Shown: positions 34,226 to 42,983 of the stretch, piece after piece
Layout of the letters: the number at the start of each line of letters is the position of its first letter
How positions within the stretch are numbered: the first letter of the stretch is position 1
Origin: an uncultured Rubripirellula sp.
GTDB lineage: Bacteria > Planctomycetota > Planctomycetia > Pirellulales > Pirellulaceae
Assembly: GCA_938045805.1 (NCBI GenBank)
Contig: CALIBL010000006.1
Coordinates: 1-64,000 of the forward strand
Direction: 5' to 3'
Length of the DNA stretch: 64,000 bases
Translations under genes and position numbers: made by a program
The notes under the pieces: model-generated
Database searches by the model: none
What the model was told of the DNA's origin: nothing
Seen by the model: only the letters and a program-made list of their open reading frames with translations

Positions 34226-35677
34226 ATGAATGAATCCCCTAACCACTCTACGGATCGCGATGAATCTGCGAATCGCTGTGATGGTACTGCGATGATTGAT
34301 TGCACACTCCGCAGCCGTACTCGTATTACCCTTGAAGTTAGGATTCCAGAGTGTGGCTCCGCCCGTTTCATCGAACCAAAAGGGTTAAATACTGGACGTT
34401 TCTTGCTTCTCTGGCTGTGGGGCTTCTCGGTGGTTCTTGCACCGCTACTCGTTCCCTCGACCATTCATGCCGACGAGAACGATCCAAATCAGTCGGTTGA
34501 TCATTCTGCAGAAAAACAGTCCTCGATACTTGAAGATCCCATCGATTTCTCGAACCCTCCGACACTGCCAGATTTGGAACCTCTTGATCGAGACCGACTC
34601 GAGTCGGCTATCCAAAACGGAATTCTGTATCTCGTTGCCAAACAGAACAGTAACGGCTCTTGGGGCTCGCCGACCAGAACCAAAAGCCTAAACATCTACG
34701 CACCCGTCCCGGGGGCACATCATGCATTCCGAGCAGCCACGACGGCGTTGGCTATCTCGGCTCTGATCGAATCTGGGTCAGTACAGCCGTCGGTCACCGA
34801 GTCCATCGATAAAGCTGAGCAATGGTTGTTCGAGCATATCGAGCAGCTCCGCAGGGCTTCCGGTGATGCCATCTACAACGTGTGGGGGCATGGTTACGCA
34901 ATCCAAGCTCTGGTCAGAATGCACGGGAGGATCCCGAATGATGAGGCGAGGCAGGAACGAATTGCTGCGTTGATTCGTGGGCAATTTGAAAAGCTCGAGC
35001 GTTACGAATCGGTTGATGGTGGGTGGGGTTACTATGATTTTCGGTATCAGGCTAACCAACCGACTTCCAGTTCGATCAGTTTTGTCAACGGTGCGATCCT
35101 GGTCGCTTTGAAAGAGGCGGAGTCGATCGGCATCACACCGCCCAGTCGCATGACACAGCGTGCGATCGCTGCACTACAGAGGCAAAAAAAACCTGACTTC
35201 AGCTACCTTTATGGCGAATACCTACAGTACCGACCGATGCGGGGAATCAATCGTCCCGGCGGTAGCCTCGGTCGGTCACAATGCTGCAACATCGCGCTTC
35301 AACTTTGGGGAGATCAGAGCGTCACGCAAAACGTTTTAACCAATTGGCTTTATCGTCTTTATGTGCGAAATGGTTGGCTAGATATCGGTCGAAAACGCCC
35401 TGTCCCGCACGAAGCTTGGATGCAGGTCGCTGGTTACTTCTACTACTTTGGACATTACTACGCCGCTCTTTGTATTGACGCGATCCCTTCGCAAGATCGA
35501 CTTCCTTATCAAACCATGCTCAGTGAGCTGCTACTTGACCGTCAGGAGAAAGATGGCTCGTGGTGGGATTATCCGCTCTATGATTACCATCAACCCTACG
35601 GCACGTCCTTCGCTCTCATGACCCTTTATCGCTGCCGGCCAACCCGAGAAGATAGCCAAGAGACGCGTAACAATTGA
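34226..35677 (+). CDS. Membrane-anchored or exported terpenoid-cyclase-fold (QW-repeat) protein
   Basis: 483 residues from the ATG at 34226; an upstream TTG is used in the track. After about 45 residues comes one hydrophobic segment (FLLLWLWGFSVVLAPLLVPSTIHA), then an alpha/alpha-barrel domain. QW motifs QxxxGxW are visible as QNSNGSW (about residue 145) and QEKDGSW near the C-terminus, with GGWGYYDFR between. This is the squalene-cyclase/prenyltransferase repeat family. I see no DxDD acid motif, so protonation-driven cyclase activity is doubtful; planctomycetes have many such secreted relatives of unknown role. It lies 66 bases after the adaptor gene, probably cotranscribed. Confidence 0.78.
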   Translation: MNESPNHSTDRDESANRCDGTAMIDCTLRSRTRITLEVRIPECGSARFIEPKGLNTGRFLLLWLWGFSVVLAPLLVPSTIHADENDPNQSVDHSAEKQSSILEDPIDFSNPPTLPDLEPLDRDRLESAIQNGILYLVAKQNSNGSWGSPTRTKSLNIYAPVPGAHHAFRAATTALAISALIESGSVQPSVTESIDKAEQWLFEHIEQLRRASGDAIYNVWGHGYAIQALVRMHGRIPNDEARQERIAALIRGQFEKLERYESVDGGWGYYDFRYQANQPTSSSISFVNGAILVALKEAESIGITPPSRMTQRAIAALQRQKKPDFSYLYGEYLQYRPMRGINRPGGSLGRSQCCNIALQLWGDQSVTQNVLTNWLYRLYVRNGWLDIGRKRPVPHEAWMQVAGYFYYFGHYYAALCIDAIPSQDRLPYQTMLSELLLDRQEKDGSWWDYPLYDYHQPYGTSFALMTLYRCRPTREDSQETRNN

Positions 35678-35930
35678 TGTCTACGTCTCCATTCAGCTGA
35701 GTTGGACCTCGCCTGCGGTAATCTGATTACGTCCACGAACAAATCTATTCCCCATCATTCGCGTCACTTCTTCCCGACTCGCTTGATTCGACCCAGCCAG
35801 ACCTGCAATGATGAGGGCTGAGTCAAAGAGGACAAACTCGCACGACGGCGTTGACGAATACCCAACGGCATATCCGACAGCCATCGCGGCCTGATCATTT
35901 ATCAGAAAACAATCATTTCAGAGGAAAGCA

Positions 35931-36716
35931 ATGACCGACGAATCGACGAACCAAGCGGAATCAATCGACTCGGCACCATCCGAGGGAAGCGTTCCAAGAA
36001 ATGATCAGGGGAAAACGGTCAAGGCAGACCCATTACCCAAGCGTGTGCTGTTGGTTCCCTTTCCGAAATTCGTCTTCATGTACCCGACGCTAATCATCTC
36101 TTTCATCGCCGCGCTCGTCCTTCAGATTGCTGGGAGACAGAGTGTTTCGCCGGACGACACGCTGTCAGTGGTGATGACCGGCCTTTTCTTTATCGTACTC
36201 ATGATCAACACCTTCATCCTTGTGTTTGATTTTCCTCGCGCAACCTCCCTCACACTCATCGCTGTTTGCGTCTCACTGGTACTCGGTTCATGGATTGCCA
36301 TCCTTGCCAAGCCAAGCCTCCTTCCGGCAATTGGTAGCCTTCTCACCACGGTGCGACCGGTAGCCAACGCTTCCTTCTTCATTTGCATCACCCTTGGCAT
36401 GATGCTTCTTTATGGAGCCATCATGATCAAGGTTCGCTTTGATTATTGGGAGCTTTCCAACAACGAACTCCTTCATCACCATGGATTCCTGAGTGACCTA
36501 AAACGCTACCCCGCCCCAAATCTGCGTGTCGACAAGGAGATCAATGACGTGTTCGAGTACATGTTGCTCGGTGCAGGACGTCTGATCCTTCATCCTGCCA
36601 CCGAAAAACGCGCAATCGTTCTCGACAATATTTTGCACGTGAGCCAAAAAGAGAAGCAACTAACTCGTATGCTGGGCTCAATCAAAGTCCAGATCAATCC
36701 GAATTCATCCGAGTAA
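35931..36716 (+). CDS. Membrane protein with possible bacterial PH-like C-terminal domain
   Basis: 261 residues, Shine-Dalgarno GAGG six to seven bases before the ATG. The N-terminus is polar and disordered (to about 35). Four membrane helices follow (FPKFVFMYPTLIISFIAALVLQIAG; LSVVMTGLFFIVLMINTFILVF; SLTLIAVCVSLVLGSWIAIL; ASFFICITLGMMLLYGAIMI). The last 80 residues (YWELSNNELLHHHGFLSDLKRYPAPNLRVDKEINDVFEYMLLG) resemble the bPH_2/YdbS pattern, in which a short strand pair is followed by a rounded basic-acidic alternation. That resemblance is inference. Function unknown. About 250 bases without a gene precede it. Confidence 0.72.
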   Translation: MTDESTNQAESIDSAPSEGSVPRNDQGKTVKADPLPKRVLLVPFPKFVFMYPTLIISFIAALVLQIAGRQSVSPDDTLSVVMTGLFFIVLMINTFILVFDFPRATSLTLIAVCVSLVLGSWIAILAKPSLLPAIGSLLTTVRPVANASFFICITLGMMLLYGAIMIKVRFDYWELSNNELLHHHGFLSDLKRYPAPNLRVDKEINDVFEYMLLGAGRLILHPATEKRAIVLDNILHVSQKEKQLTRMLGSIKVQINPNSSE

Positions 36717-36812
36717 AATAAACACGCTCTTGTGATAACACCAAACCCGCAAACATTGAGTGCATCGATCGGATGGACTTTGGGAAGGTAAGGGGCCGGC
36801 TAGCTGTCCGGC

Positions 36813-38093
36813 TTAGACGTACGGTATCACGTACGGTCCTTCTGGGATGACGGCAAGCGATGGCTCGGGGTGTCTATGCAAACTCGCCTCAACCGCGGCC
36901 TGTAAATCAGTCACGCAGTGAATACCGGTAAGCCTCTTTTCAACTTCCGATAAACCTTCGGTAAAAAGTTGGACTTGGCCGTGCTTCATCGGAGCCAATT
37001 GCTTCTGCGTTTGCCACTCATCGATCGAAGCGAGGGGTTTCTCCAATAACTGTGAAAGAAACTGATCCGCCCCGAGATGAACGAGTCGCTCTTGGGCTTC
37101 GCGGAATGGAACCGATCCAAAGCCTTCGCTGCAAGCCGATGCGATAATTAAGTCTCCACCCGGCTCAAGGATCCCCATCGCTCCCACCATTCCTTTGATG
37201 GTCTGGTAGTACGTTCGATCAAGCGGATAGCCCGCAGCACTGGTCAGGACAGTGGAGAAACGCCGTCCTACACCCACTTCACACTCAGCTCTCACCTGCT
37301 CAACCATTACCTGGTGGCTCTCCAACACCTCTCCAAAATTAACCTTGGTTAGCCGTCGATTCTCATCGATAACGGTATTGAGGGCGAAGACCTCACCGAG
37401 CATCTTGATAATTTCAAGCTGCTCTTCATGGAGAGGATTGCCAACAAAATTGCAGTTGGCAGCATTGGGATCCGCCATGAACCTCGCACTGTGAAAGGTT
37501 CGTATGGTTTCACTATGAGCGACACCGGGAGCGATAACTTTTCGACCACCTGAGTAACCGGCCATAAAATGTGGTTCTACCAGCCCGGTGACAATCTTTA
37601 AGTCAGATTCGACTAACTGACGATTGAGCCGAACCGGCGTAGCGCGAGTCGGCGTGTGGCCTAGTGAGACATGATTTTGGTCATCCGTCGCATCGTGGTT
37701 TTCAATCCGAACGTTCTGAAGTACCCACGAATCGCCAATCAATTCCTCCAACTCTTCTCCAACATTCGGACGATGCAGGCCGGTGGCAACCAATATTCGG
37801 ATGTGCTCTAAGGCAATCCCACCCGAATTCAATGCTTCAATCAGCGGACGCAGGAAAAGTTGATTGGGCACGGGGCGTGTGATGTCGCATACGACAATGC
37901 ATGCACTAGAGGCCTCAGACACCGCTCTCTGAAACCGGCTCTCAGCCAATGCCCGCCGCAGACACTGATTAACGGCTCCCGAGGGATCCCTAATCGGAGT
38001 CACAACCGGCTTCCGAATCACCTCGAAGGGAACGTTCGCTGGCACCTCGACCGAGACAAACCCGCGACCGTAGAGGACCTTTACCGCGTTCAA
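36813..38093 (-). CDS. larA: LarA family nickel-pincer racemase/epimerase
   Basis: 426 residues, TTG start supported by AGGAG seven bases upstream. LarA uses a nickel-pincer nucleotide covalently attached to Lys. All key residues are present with near-canonical spacing: His107 in ATGLHRP, His175 in VEPHFMAGYSGGRK with Lys185 as the attachment site, and His201 in TIRTFHSARFM. The reference enzyme racemises lactate; other LarA homologs act on different 2-hydroxy acids. The larB, larC and larE genes for cofactor synthesis are not in the window and should be elsewhere in the genome. Confidence 0.9.
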   Translation of the reverse strand: MNAVKVLYGRGFVSVEVPANVPFEVIRKPVVTPIRDPSGAVNQCLRRALAESRFQRAVSEASSACIVVCDITRPVPNQLFLRPLIEALNSGGIALEHIRILVATGLHRPNVGEELEELIGDSWVLQNVRIENHDATDDQNHVSLGHTPTRATPVRLNRQLVESDLKIVTGLVEPHFMAGYSGGRKVIAPGVAHSETIRTFHSARFMADPNAANCNFVGNPLHEEQLEIIKMLGEVFALNTVIDENRRLTKVNFGEVLESHQVMVEQVRAECEVGVGRRFSTVLTSAAGYPLDRTYYQTIKGMVGAMGILEPGGDLIIASACSEGFGSVPFREAQERLVHLGADQFLSQLLEKPLASIDEWQTQKQLAPMKHGQVQLFTEGLSEVEKRLTGIHCVTDLQAAVEASLHRHPEPSLAVIPEGPYVIPYV

Positions 38094-38417
38094 TTAACAC
38101 TCCTGAAACAGACCGGTGGAAGCGGCAAAACCCCATTTTAACATATCCCCGACCCTGCACTTTGGATCGCCCACACGCTGTTCCTCGAAAGATGAATCTT
38201 GGGGATCCGACGCACTACACGAGCAGAATTCTGGTGACGGGCCTACCCTCTGGAGTACCTAAGGCAAATCGGACTCTACCAGTGTCACCCCCCCGAGAAA
38301 CGTTAAAAACGTTCAGCCGTTGTTTTCTCGGATGTAACTGTTGCCGTCACATCTGCCGTGCGTAATACTCTCACTTTCCAACATTAGCACTACTTACGCC
38401 TTTTCAGGTGAGAAAAG
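38094..38417. other. Intergenic region between divergent larA and DUF1080 genes
   Basis: About 320 bases. It holds an inverted repeat at 38293-38331 and two AACGTT palindromes between its arms. A 67-codon plus-strand ORF has no family features. It must contain the promoters of both divergent genes. Confidence 0.4.
38293..38331. repeat. Inverted repeat with internal AACGTT pair
   Basis: CCGAGAAA and TTTCTCGG form perfect 8-base arms 23 bases apart; the interval begins with CGTTAAAAACGTT, giving two AACGTT palindromes. It lies about 90 bases upstream of the DUF1080 fusion gene. No T-run follows, so it is not a typical terminator; it may be a leader hairpin or a regulator site. Confidence 0.4.
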
Positions 38418-40301
38418 ATGAAATACATATCTTTGGCTTTGGCACTCGCTCTAGCGGCAACGGCCTCGGCCGAGCCAGCAGTCAATACGTTAACTGAATC
38501 CGAGAAACGAAGTGGTTGGGAACTGTTGTTTGATGGTTCCTCAACGGATCAGTGGAGAAACTACCGCAAAGACAATCTTTCCGACGGATGGCAAGTCATC
38601 GACGGTGCGCTCACGAGAGTCGCTAAGGGTGCCGGGGATATTGTTACCAAAAAGCAATATGATGCCTTTGAATTGTCACTCGAGTACCAGATTAGTAAGG
38701 CTGGAAACAGCGGTGTGATGTTCCATGTGCAGGAAAACAGCAACGCGCCTTGGCACACGGGTCCTGAAATCCAAGTGCAAGACAATGTCGATGGGCATGA
38801 TCCGCAGAAAGCGGGCTGGCTATATCAACTCTATCAACCGGGTCGTGACCAACAGGGCGAAGTAATTGATGCGACTCGCCCCGCCGGTGAATGGAACCAA
38901 CTCTACATCCGAATCAATGGCGATGATTGTGAAGTGTGCATGAACGGAGTCCGGTACTACCACTTCAAGCTTGGCAATAATGATTGGAAACAAAAAGTTT
39001 CCGCAAGCAAGTTCACCAAATTTGAGAATTTCGGAAGCACAGGTTCCGGTCATATCTGCTTACAAGATCACGGTAACAAAGTCGCTTACCGAAATATCAA
39101 GGTCCGTGAATTCAACGACGATGGTTCTGTCCCGCAGCCGATTGATGGAAAACTCGACCTAACAGCCGATGTTGCTTTCCCCAGCCTCCAATGGGATCAG
39201 TGGGAACCGGTTAATGACGCCGGCCAACTCAGAGCGTTAAGGCTCATGGAACTGACTGCCGCACGCGATGGCACCAACCGGCTTTTCGCCGCTTCACAAT
39301 TTGGCGCGATCTGGTGCTTTGAGAACCGAGAGGATGTAAAGGATTCACATTTGGTCTTGGATCTTCGCGAACAAGTCAAAGATTGGAAAAGCCGCGGTGC
39401 AAATGAGCAGGGCTTGCTCGGTCTCGCATTGCATCCTGAATTTAAAAAGAACGGGCACCTGTTCGTCTACTACTCACACCCAACCGAGCCTAAATCGGTC
39501 GTGGCGAGATACACCATTTCTAAGGACAATCCCAATCAGGTCGACCCGACATCGGCCAAAGTCATCATGGAAATCGATCAGCCATTCCAAAATCACAATG
39601 GTGGCGTGATCGAGTTTGGCCCTGATGGTTACCTCTATATCGCTTTGGGAGATGGAGGATTCCGCAACGATCCCACCGCCAGCGGGCAGGATCTCAATAG
39701 TCTCTTGGGATCCATTTTACGAATCGACATCGATTTTTCTAACGATCATCACGCATACGGAATCCCCTCGGATAACCCCTTTGTCAATCACAAGGGAGCG
39801 AGACCGGAAATCTACGCCTTCGGACTTCGCAACCCTTGGAGAATGGCATTCGACTCACAGTCAGGTCGCCTTTGGGTCGGTGATGTCGGACAGGAACTAT
39901 GGGAAGAAGTTAACGTGATCACAAAAGGCGGGAACTATGGCTGGAGTACTCGTGAAGGTAGCCATCCATTCGGAAATCGACCGGTCGTTGAAGGACTCAG
40001 TGCACCGATTGAACCCGTTTTTGAATACGATCACCGAATCGGAAAGTCAATCACCGGTGGACGCGTTTATCAGAGTGACCGCGTCAGCGAGTTGACCGGT
40101 AAGTATCTCTACGCGGACTACGTGACGGGCAAGATCTGGGCTCTATCGTACGATGCCGATGCTGGCAAAGCGACTCGCAACGAACAGGTGATTCCGGACA
40201 GCATTCCTGTGGTGGCATTTGGCGAAGATCACAATGGCGAAGTGTTCTACCTCACCGAGAGCTCCAGAGGCCAGTGCATCTACCGATTCAACAACAAGTA
40301 G
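38418..40301 (+). CDS. Secreted DUF1080 + PQQ-type glucose/sorbosone dehydrogenase fusion
   Basis: 627 residues, AGGTGAG before the ATG, signal peptide MKYISLALALALAATASA. Residues about 30-235 form a DUF1080 (3-keto-disaccharide hydrolase/glucanase-like) beta-sandwich: WELLFDGSSTDQWRNYR, DAFELSLEYQISKAGNSGVMFHV, AGEWNQLYIRINGDDCEVCMNG. Residues about 255-627 form a six-bladed propeller of the soluble glucose dehydrogenase group: GLLGLALHPEFKKNGHLFVYYS, QNHNGGVIEFGPDGYLYIALGDGG, EIYAFGLRNPWRMAFDSQSGRLWVGDVGQ. The first domain would bind or cut carbohydrate and the second oxidise the sugar released, giving a two-step degradative enzyme. The domain pairing is known in planctomycetes. Confidence 0.88.
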   Translation: MKYISLALALALAATASAEPAVNTLTESEKRSGWELLFDGSSTDQWRNYRKDNLSDGWQVIDGALTRVAKGAGDIVTKKQYDAFELSLEYQISKAGNSGVMFHVQENSNAPWHTGPEIQVQDNVDGHDPQKAGWLYQLYQPGRDQQGEVIDATRPAGEWNQLYIRINGDDCEVCMNGVRYYHFKLGNNDWKQKVSASKFTKFENFGSTGSGHICLQDHGNKVAYRNIKVREFNDDGSVPQPIDGKLDLTADVAFPSLQWDQWEPVNDAGQLRALRLMELTAARDGTNRLFAASQFGAIWCFENREDVKDSHLVLDLREQVKDWKSRGANEQGLLGLALHPEFKKNGHLFVYYSHPTEPKSVVARYTISKDNPNQVDPTSAKVIMEIDQPFQNHNGGVIEFGPDGYLYIALGDGGFRNDPTASGQDLNSLLGSILRIDIDFSNDHHAYGIPSDNPFVNHKGARPEIYAFGLRNPWRMAFDSQSGRLWVGDVGQELWEEVNVITKGGNYGWSTREGSHPFGNRPVVEGLSAPIEPVFEYDHRIGKSITGGRVYQSDRVSELTGKYLYADYVTGKIWALSYDADAGKATRNEQVIPDSIPVVAFGEDHNGEVFYLTESSRGQCIYRFNNK

Positions 40302-40402
40302 CTGACTGAAGCCGAGTCGTGGCCCCAGACGTGTCAGTGCATTGCAACCGCTTTGACCCATCTATTGATTCACTCAGAAGATCGCGACCGTTAACCAGAT
40401 CA

Positions 40403-40444
40403 AGACGCTGGTGGCATGTAAAAGTGTCGCCGGCGTCTTTTTTT
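40403..40444 (+). terminator. Rho-independent terminator after the DUF1080 fusion gene
   Basis: AGACGCTGGTGGCA pairs with TGTCGCCGGCGTCT over 14 positions including wobbles, with an eight-base loop, followed by a T-run. It lies about 100 bases after the stop codon. Confidence 0.88.
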
Positions 40445-40521
40445 AGAAAGTATGTCTTGGCATTGACCATCCAGTCACTGGTAGCATTTTCCCGACGCCT
40501 AACCTACCTACCAAGCCGCAC

Positions 40522-41553
40522 ATGATGAAATCCGCAGGACTACCGTTCGTGTCGTACCTTCAAGCTTTCTTTATTCTTATCCTTTACCTATCAGTCACGG
40601 CAACGGCTGAAGACACACAAAGCGAAACGAGTATTCGTCCGCTCAGCAGTGTGGTCGCTCCGATCACTGAACCGCCATGTTCCTATTGTTCCACACAACA
40701 CTTGAAGGACCTCATTAACGGTCAAGACCGAGTGATTGCATGGTTGCGGGCCTCACACAACGGGGGTGCGTTTCCCATTCGTCATTTCTTGTCTGGGCCT
40801 CGAGTCGTTAATGACACGTACGGCCTGTTCTTTTACGACCCCGATGGCGGTTACGTCTCCGCCTACAGAAAAGACTATGGCTATCAATTTCACGGATGGC
40901 GAAACGGCGTCATGGTGGTTCGACACACCGACGGCACCCTATGGTCCGCACTGACGGGAACCGCCATCGAAGGACCTCGTAAGGGGCAATCACTACAGCG
41001 TATTCCAAGCCTCGTCACCAACTGGAATTATTGGTTGATGCTCCATCCAGAATCGACCACCTACGATCTGTTTGATGGCAAGACCTACAAAACGACTCCG
41101 CTGCCAACAACTAGCAGTAGTGAGTCTCTCGCGTCCAGATCGACGTCCGATCCGAGGTTGGACGCCGACACTTTAGTTTTAGGTCTCGAATCAGGAAAAA
41201 CAAAAGTCGCTGTAACGCTTCCCATCGAAAAACCACGCGCGTGCTACCAAGTTGAGTTGGATGGAGAAAAAACAGCCGTTTTCTGGTATGCCGCTACACA
41301 GTCGGCGGTCGCCTTCAATCGACGTGTGGGCGATCAGACTCTCAACTTCTATGCAGATGAAATCTCGCCTGAGTCCGCTCCATTCAAAGATCGTGAAACA
41401 GGTACTCGATGGTCACTAGCGGGTCGAGGAATTGACGGTCCCCTGCGTGGCATTGAATTAGATTGGACCCCAAGTATCCAATGCCGCTGGCACGCGTGGT
41501 CCAGTGAGTACCCAGGAACCACCATCTTCGATCCATCAGAATCATCCAACTAG
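40522..41553 (+). CDS. Secreted DUF3179 domain protein
   Basis: 343 residues with a signal peptide (about 1-28, FFILILYLSVTATA). Family features are VVNDTYGLFFYDPDGG, TLWSALTGTAIEGPRKGQSLQRIPSLVTNWNYW and, near the end, RETGTRWSLAGRGIDGPLRGIELDW ... WHAWSSEYPGTTIF. The last is the classic DUF3179 ending, and the same pattern appears twice, so the protein has an internal duplication. A PCSYCS CxxC pair is near residue 55. The function of DUF3179 proteins is unknown. The next gene starts eight bases after the stop, so they are one operon. Confidence 0.82.
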   Translation: MMKSAGLPFVSYLQAFFILILYLSVTATAEDTQSETSIRPLSSVVAPITEPPCSYCSTQHLKDLINGQDRVIAWLRASHNGGAFPIRHFLSGPRVVNDTYGLFFYDPDGGYVSAYRKDYGYQFHGWRNGVMVVRHTDGTLWSALTGTAIEGPRKGQSLQRIPSLVTNWNYWLMLHPESTTYDLFDGKTYKTTPLPTTSSSESLASRSTSDPRLDADTLVLGLESGKTKVAVTLPIEKPRACYQVELDGEKTAVFWYAATQSAVAFNRRVGDQTLNFYADEISPESAPFKDRETGTRWSLAGRGIDGPLRGIELDWTPSIQCRWHAWSSEYPGTTIFDPSESSN

Positions 41554-41561
41554 CTTCGGCA

Positions 41562-42839
41562 ATGACCAAACGCTTACGCCCACTCGCCCTTCTGACCATA
41601 TCGTGGTCAATCTTTCTCGGTCCATCTGTCGCTTACTCGCAACGGACCAACGGTCTCCGCAAGGTTTCTACATCGGCGAACCCCGTATCGGTAAACGCGA
41701 TATCACCGATAGATTCTTCAGAACAGGATGATCCAGAGGTTGCCGCTTCAACCACAGACGAAGTTCAACCACGCGGCAACTCACCCCAACCAAACTCCCT
41801 TGAGGAAAAGCGCCTCGCAGAACCACGAGCGGTTCTTGTCTCTCCAAACCATATAGACCCAAACCGTTTAATGCTTTTTGGAAAGCAAGGAATCAATACG
41901 GTTGTCCTGTTGATCGACCCCACAAAACCTGACTCACTGATCGATATCCGGAAACGGGTTCAATGGGTTCGTGAATCGAATCTTGCTGTCGGTTATTGGC
42001 TCGAAGTCGCACGCTCTCCGGAACTAGCCGAGCAGCATCCCGAATGGATGGCGAGCCTGCAAACCCATGACGAATGGAGACGTATGTTCCCCGAAACACT
42101 CACACCGAAACCAGATGAAGTCACCAAAACCTATCCATGGGTTCCAATTCTTTCCCGAGAAACCTTCGTGGCGCAGAAAGATCGCATCATTGCACTTGCT
42201 AAATCGCTTCCTCCCGGCCAGTTGATTTTCCTCAACGACCTTCAGGGCGCACCTTCCGCATGCGGGTGCGGTAATGACCTTTGCCGCTGGACAAGTGACT
42301 ATGGTGAACGACGCACCACGATTCCGCTGGACGATCATGCCGCCGCGAATTTTGTCCTTCGAATCAAACACGCGTTTCCGGATACACTAATCGTTCCTGT
42401 TTGGACCACCGAATGTGAAGAGCAAGACGGGCACCCAAATGGACAATGTGCGGGAGTCGGATGTTTCAAAGGTATTTGCTGGAAGGCGTACACCAAACAA
42501 CTCATGCCTGTAAGTGATGTATGCGACGTGATCGGATTGCTGGCCTTGGAAAATACGTTTAAGCGGCAACCACCAGAAAAGCAAAACCATTCATCTTGGC
42601 TGGCCTATGCGACAAACACCTTCCAAACCATGCCTGCTCTCAACAAAGGTTCTTCGATTCCGAAGGAACGTCTAATCACGGTGATCGAAGGATACCAAAC
42701 GCAAGACCAAGACCTCTCCCGAAAAGCTCAAATCTGCCAAGAACTCGGTGTGGCAGGTTACGTCATTGCACTGGATAAAATCGACCAGTCGTGGTCGCCA
42801 AAGATCGTTCGATGGAAAGAAAGCACGTCGATTCCCTAA
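41562..42839 (+). CDS. Secreted TIM-barrel-like protein of unknown function
   Basis: 425 residues with a signal peptide (LALLTISWSIFLGPSVAYS) and a disordered linker to about 80. The rest alternates strand-helix elements in the style of a glycosidase TIM barrel (AVLVSPNHIDPNRLMLFGKQGINTVVLLID; WVRESNLAVGYWLEVA; LIFLNDLQGAP; HAFPDTLIVPVWTTE; VCDVIGLLAL; LITVIEGYQ). Eight Cys lie in two clusters (ACGCGNDLC; ECEEQDGHPNGQCAGVGCFKGIC), which could form disulfides or bind metal. I do not recognise the family. It is translated from the same operon as the DUF3179 protein. Confidence 0.75.
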   Translation: MTKRLRPLALLTISWSIFLGPSVAYSQRTNGLRKVSTSANPVSVNAISPIDSSEQDDPEVAASTTDEVQPRGNSPQPNSLEEKRLAEPRAVLVSPNHIDPNRLMLFGKQGINTVVLLIDPTKPDSLIDIRKRVQWVRESNLAVGYWLEVARSPELAEQHPEWMASLQTHDEWRRMFPETLTPKPDEVTKTYPWVPILSRETFVAQKDRIIALAKSLPPGQLIFLNDLQGAPSACGCGNDLCRWTSDYGERRTTIPLDDHAAANFVLRIKHAFPDTLIVPVWTTECEEQDGHPNGQCAGVGCFKGICWKAYTKQLMPVSDVCDVIGLLALENTFKRQPPEKQNHSSWLAYATNTFQTMPALNKGSSIPKERLITVIEGYQTQDQDLSRKAQICQELGVAGYVIALDKIDQSWSPKIVRWKESTSIP

Positions 42840-42983
42840 ATGGTAAAACCTAGATGAAGCACCCCATTTGGTTGCATGAGAGTTGGACTCGATCTAGCGA
42901 CGTAATGAGACTCCCCGATCCTTCTGCCAGCAGAACTTTAATCTGCGGAACAGACTAACGCCGAGCATTCTCGAGCGAATAAG

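Noticed and set aside
35693-35884. 63-codon minus-strand ORF between the QW-repeat and membrane protein genes
   Set aside because: No Shine-Dalgarno, no family features, and codon pattern unlike its neighbours; probably chance.
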